A stretch of 64,000 bases of DNA, taken from CAUZIZ01 sp965218775 (lineage in GTDB: Bacteria > Acidobacteriota > UBA6911 > RPQK01 > JAJDTT01). Below the pieces are notes generated by a model that saw nothing but the letters and a program-made list of their open reading frames with translations, made no database searches and was not told the DNA's origin. The position numbers and the translations under genes are program-made. The stretch spans positions 558,001 to 622,000 of the forward strand of contig CBDCLS010000004.1 in NCBI GenBank assembly GCA_965218775.1. Direction: 5' to 3'. This document shows positions 60,456-64,000 of the stretch, in pieces; the first letter of the stretch is position 1, and every line of letters begins with the position of its first letter.

Positions 60456-63245
60456 ATGAGAGTTTCTTACTTGCACTTTACGCCGCTCTTCGCCCACTCG
60501 GTCCTCTGGATTTGCTTGCTACAAGGATTCGGCGGTCACCTGCGAGGGGAGGTCTGGAAACAAGAGGGCTTCCGTTCCCTTTCCGAGGGAACCTTTCAAG
60601 ACGCCGGATCCAACATCTACGTCTCAGCTGCTGGGAGGATCCAGCTCATCAATCGCCTGGATCTCAACCAGGACGGCCACATCGATCTCTTCGTCGCCAA
60701 CGGCCACGGACACAGCGAAAACGAAGATGCCTACGTCTATCTGAACAACGGCGAGACGATCGATCCCCTGCGCCGGATCCCGTTGGCTACTGACAGCGGC
60801 GTCGAGGGACTCGTGGCCGATCTCAACCGGGACGGACACTCCGATCTGGTAGTGGTCAATTCCACCGGTGGGATCACCGCCAAGACCCAGAGCTATATCT
60901 ACTATGGAAGCGAGGGCCACTTCCCAGTCTCTCGCCGCCGGAAGCTGAAGACCTGGACCGGCCTCGAGGTAGTAGCCGGGGACTGGAACCGGGACGGCTG
61001 GTTGGATCTGGCCTTCGCCTGCTCCAACCCGGGTGAAACCGCCGAGTCGAGTCAATCCGTCATCTACTGGAACTCTCCGCAGGGATTCGACGAGAGTCGC
61101 CAGTCTCCACTGCCTGGGACCGGGACGGCGATCCTGTCCGCCGACCTCAACGGAGATGGGGCCCCGGATCTCAGCCTGGCGAGCGAGTCAGGGATCGCCA
61201 TGTATATGACCTCTGGAGAGGGACTGAAGCTCAACAGTCCAGAGGTCCTGAATCTGAAAGCCAGACATCTGGGGGCCGGAGATCTCGACCAGGATGGACA
61301 TCTGGAGCTGCTCGCACTCACCGACTCAGGAGTCGATGTGCTGGCAGGGAGCCCGAGTGGACCCCAGCCGGGGCACCGATATCAGCTGGATGTAGAAAAC
61401 CCCTGGCAACTGGCAGTGGCGGACCTCAATCGGGACAGTTACCCCGATGTGGCCGTTACTTCCTCCCACCGCAGCGGAAACGGCTACACCGATTCGCTGA
61501 TTCTCTGGAACCGGAAGGGACGGCTCTCCGAATCCAATCCAAGCAGGCTGGCAACGGTCCACGCCCGAGGTATCAGCGCCGGAGATCTGAATGGCGACGG
61601 CTGGCCGGAGCTGGTGGTCAGCAACCACCACTCCTTCAACGATCTGAACATCCAATCCTTCGTCTTCTGGAACCAGGCGGGAAGGTTTCGGCCGGCTCAC
61701 AAATCCATGCTGGACTCGAAGTCCGCCCTGGGTAACTGCATTGGAGACGTCAACAACGACGGCCACCCGGACGTGGTCATTTTCAACCACGAAGGCGGCC
61801 TGCGTACCGGCTACAACCCCAACTTCATCTACTGGGGAGACGGGACTCGCAACTACTCCGTCGATCGGCGAAGCCAGCTCTGGGCCGGTTACACAGTCGG
61901 TACGATACAGGCCGATCTTGACGACGACGGTCGGGTGGACCTGGTCTCGGCCGAGGCCCGCTACGCCCTGGGACGCCCCGTCACCCTGAATGCGGTGTAC
62001 GTCTGGTACGCGACGGACGAAGGCTACCCTCCGGAGCGTCGGGCAATCCTCTCGGTCGAGGACCCCGAGTTGGGAGCGGTCACCGCGGACCTGAATCGCG
62101 ACGGTTACCTGGACCTGGTGATTGGGGCGGCAGAGAGGGATTCGCAAGACCGTGTGGGTTACGTGATTCTCTACGGTGGGGCCAACGGTTTTTCTCCCGG
62201 AAGACGAGAAGTCATTCCTATCGGCAGCCACGGATTTCCCCCGATCATCGCGGACTTCAACCGGGACGGCCTTCTGGATCTGGTGGGAGGGTCGATAGGT
62301 AACGGAGTGCATCTGGTCTACGGATCTCCAGAGGGGTTTCACAAGAACCACCAGCAGTTGGTCCATGAGGGCCGGATTACCTACCTCGAGGCCGCTGACT
62401 TCGACGCCGACGGCTGGTTGGATCTGGTGGTTCCGGTCAGCGACTTTCCTCGGAACAAGGAGGGGGAGCTGCGAATCTACTACGGGTCGGCGGAGGGCTT
62501 GCTGCAGAGAGCGGGTGAGGGGCTCCGCCACATGACGGCTCTGGATCCCAGCGTGGCCGACTTCAACCAGGATGGCTTCCTCGACCTTTTCGTTCCCAAC
62601 TACTCGGGCAACTACAAGAGGAGTATCCCCTGCTTCCTCTACTGGGGGAGCTCCAGCGGATTCGACTGGGAGCGGCGCCTGGACCTGCATGGGGACTCAG
62701 GTACCTCTTCCCTGACGGCCGACTTCGACGGCGACGGTTGGATCGACATCTTTCTGCTCAACCACAAGCGGGACGGAAGCCGAGACCAGCCCGGCGACCC
62801 GATCCATCACACGACACCGTCCTTTCTGTATTGGAACGGCCCTCAGGGCTTCTCGGAGGAGACTCGCAGCAGCCTTCCCACCGTGGGGCCTCATGGCCAG
62901 ATGATCCGGGACCCGGGCAACATCTATACGCGTGAACTGTTCGAGGTCTATCTGTCTCCGCCACATCGTGTCCAGGGTGGGGGCCTTCTCCAGTCGATCG
63001 AGTGGGCGGCGCAAACGCCACTCGGAACCACTGTTTCGTTCCAGATTCGAACAGCGAGTGAGGCAAAAGCCCTGGAGAAGGCGGCCTGGATCGGTCCCGC
63101 TGGCTCCCAGAGCTGGTTCACCGAGCCGGGTTCGGTTGGCCCAATCGAGAACCCTGGCTCGTGGATTCAGTACCGGGCCAGGTTGGCCACACCCAATGGG
63201 GGAGCCAGTCCCATCCTGACCCGGGTCGAGCTCACGTTTGAGTAA
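60456..63245 (+). CDS. Secreted VCBS/FG-GAP repeat protein (paralogue 2)
   Basis: A 929-residue protein with an N-terminal hydrophobic segment (~7-25). It has about 14 FG-GAP repeats with Ca loops such as DLNQDGHIDLFVAN, DLNRDGHSDLVVVN and DFNQDGFLDLFVPN, alternating with YWGDG/YYGSEG strands. The C-terminal β-domain (VYLSPPHRVQGGGLLQSIEW ... SPILTRVELTFE) matches that of paralogue 1 at 17579-20476, including a QYRAQLVSPDGGSSP-like / QYRARLATPNGGASP block. Likely extracellular and calcium-stabilised; no catalytic motif. Confidence 0.87.
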   Translation: MRVSYLHFTPLFAHSVLWICLLQGFGGHLRGEVWKQEGFRSLSEGTFQDAGSNIYVSAAGRIQLINRLDLNQDGHIDLFVANGHGHSENEDAYVYLNNGETIDPLRRIPLATDSGVEGLVADLNRDGHSDLVVVNSTGGITAKTQSYIYYGSEGHFPVSRRRKLKTWTGLEVVAGDWNRDGWLDLAFACSNPGETAESSQSVIYWNSPQGFDESRQSPLPGTGTAILSADLNGDGAPDLSLASESGIAMYMTSGEGLKLNSPEVLNLKARHLGAGDLDQDGHLELLALTDSGVDVLAGSPSGPQPGHRYQLDVENPWQLAVADLNRDSYPDVAVTSSHRSGNGYTDSLILWNRKGRLSESNPSRLATVHARGISAGDLNGDGWPELVVSNHHSFNDLNIQSFVFWNQAGRFRPAHKSMLDSKSALGNCIGDVNNDGHPDVVIFNHEGGLRTGYNPNFIYWGDGTRNYSVDRRSQLWAGYTVGTIQADLDDDGRVDLVSAEARYALGRPVTLNAVYVWYATDEGYPPERRAILSVEDPELGAVTADLNRDGYLDLVIGAAERDSQDRVGYVILYGGANGFSPGRREVIPIGSHGFPPIIADFNRDGLLDLVGGSIGNGVHLVYGSPEGFHKNHQQLVHEGRITYLEAADFDADGWLDLVVPVSDFPRNKEGELRIYYGSAEGLLQRAGEGLRHMTALDPSVADFNQDGFLDLFVPNYSGNYKRSIPCFLYWGSSSGFDWERRLDLHGDSGTSSLTADFDGDGWIDIFLLNHKRDGSRDQPGDPIHHTTPSFLYWNGPQGFSEETRSSLPTVGPHGQMIRDPGNIYTRELFEVYLSPPHRVQGGGLLQSIEWAAQTPLGTTVSFQIRTASEAKALEKAAWIGPAGSQSWFTEPGSVGPIENPGSWIQYRARLATPNGGASPILTRVELTFE

Positions 63246-63559
63246 TTCGCATTGAAAGAGTGAGGTGAATGGTGAAGAGACTGCCTCTTGGCCCCCTTTA
63301 CTAATTAATACCATTTGGTTCTTGGTTCGATTCTAGGACAAGGGTGGAATCAGGCCAAAGGAGGTTGAAATGAGGTGGGTTGGGGGAGGAATGAGGAGCC
63401 AGGGGTCGAGATCTGGCAAAGTGGGAACGACAAGAAGGGAGAAACGCGGACCGGGGCCAGAAGACAGATACAGGGATATTGGCTGGCGACTGAAGAGCTC
63501 GAGCTCTTCAGTCGGGCCCATCCGGGACCTCGTCCCAGAAGAGCGCGTCACTGGAGGCT
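63246..63559. other. Gap with a 28-bp perfect palindrome
   Basis: No gene between the VCBS stop and the IS91-type fragment. 63487-63514 is a perfect palindrome with no spacer: CGACTGAAGAGCTC then GAGCTCTTCAGTCG. The region is otherwise unremarkable. Confidence 0.6.
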
Positions 63560-64000
63560 CGGGTGGCCTGAGCCTGCTGGAGTCCAGGGCATCCAGGGTA
63601 CGGTGGATACCCTTGGCAGTGCGGTATTCGACCCGACCTTGCTGGGGATCGTACTGCAGTCGACTGGCGGCGAAACTGGGACGGAGGATGTAGGCGGCCA
63701 GACGCTCCAAGGCGGGACGGTCCTCGCCGTCGATGGGCCGGCCGCGATAGACACTGAAGCCGCTCGGGTGCCAGGCGCGTAGCTTATCCGCAAAGTCGCG
63801 GCTGAGGCGGCGCTGGCTCACCATCATCTCCAGGACCTGATGCTGAAACAGACGCGTGAGGACCTCGGAATCCCCCCCGCCCATCGAGTCCGAATCCCCG
63901 TCGGCTCTCCAAGCCGTATCGCTGGTGAGCATATGGAGGTGTTCGTGAGGGTCGAGGGTATCCCCGTAGGTCTGAATGGCGACCACCGCCCCCGGGACGA
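63560..64000 (-). pseudogene. IS91-type transposase, partial
   Basis: The frame enters from the right edge (VPGAVVAIQTYGDTLDPHEH, LHMLTSDTAWR) and contains LTRLFQHQVLEMMVSQRRLS, HPSGFSVYRGRPI and ERLAAYILRPSFAASRLQYD, the C-terminal half of a Y2/IS91-type rolling-circle transposase. After THRTLDALD-like residues near 63600 the family pattern ends and the frame goes on with unrelated residues to 63333, so the 3' end is deleted. The N-terminus lies outside the window. Confidence 0.75.

Noticed and set aside
61326..62690. Long antisense frame across the VCBS gene (similarly 17777-18511)
   Set aside because: Produced by the biased codons of Asp/Gly-rich repeats; no independent signals.

Overview
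The window (about 58-60% GC by eye) reads as a chromosomal segment of an environmental Acidobacteriota-like or Planctomycetota-like bacterium. This placement is inference from gene content: paired PSD1-type (DUF1549/DUF1553) and DUF1501 exported proteins, two giant VCBS/FG-GAP repeat proteins, remnants of a transmembrane Ser/Thr kinase with a TolB-like tail, Tat-like exported enzymes and an archaeal-type aspartate-semialdehyde dehydrogenase. No rRNA is present to settle it. The segment is heavily colonised by mobile DNA.

Layout. 0-8 kb: end of a Gfo/Idh/MocA oxidoreductase, a ferredoxin-histidine kinase fusion, a membrane triheme cytochrome, typA/bipA, a glutathione peroxidase and an exported enolase-superfamily dehydratase. 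8.2-13.3 kb: a nested insertion, in which a FAD oxidoreductase gene is split by an IS1380-type element whose transposase is split by a second IS; both events duplicated CTAG. 13-25 kb: a membrane protein, a PLP desulfhydrase, a DUF1554/lectin-like secreted protein, a VCBS protein, an RRM protein, and a porin/CuA-cupredoxin/di-haem oxidoreductase operon with a DtxR-like box. 25-32.5 kb: PSD1 and DUF1501 genes and a hybrid sensor kinase carrying an in-frame amber codon. 33.6-40.7 kb: a lysine/diaminopimelate cluster (asd-lysC-dapB-dapA-dapD-aminotransferase) followed by a SAM hydrolase. 40.8-45.6 kb: iscU/iscS, hsp20, eda, KDG kinase and tRNA-Phe.

45.6-60.4 kb is an accessory region beside tRNA-Phe. 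It holds a tyrosine integrase gene disrupted by two separate insertions, an excisionase-like gene, two IS1634-type copies in inverted orientation (each 2193 bp, identical transposase), kinase remnants, and a complete 4.2-kb four-gene transposon (zinc-ribbon protein, DD35E transposase, ExeA/TniB-type AAA ATPase, RecA-fold ATPase). It ends with a frameshifted group II-type reverse transcriptase. 60.4-64 kb: a second VCBS protein and an IS91-type transposase fragment cut by the window edge.

The most unusual material is small non-autonomous DNA. Two copies of a roughly 276-bp element have 34-nt terminal inverted repeats that are perfect within each copy but differ at 12 positions between copies. 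A 179-bp element is present twice with clean CTAAG duplications. A palindrome-ended element fills the iscS-iscU gap, and a 28-bp perfect palindrome lies near the right edge. The four-gene transposon is the best candidate for a poorly described mobile system.
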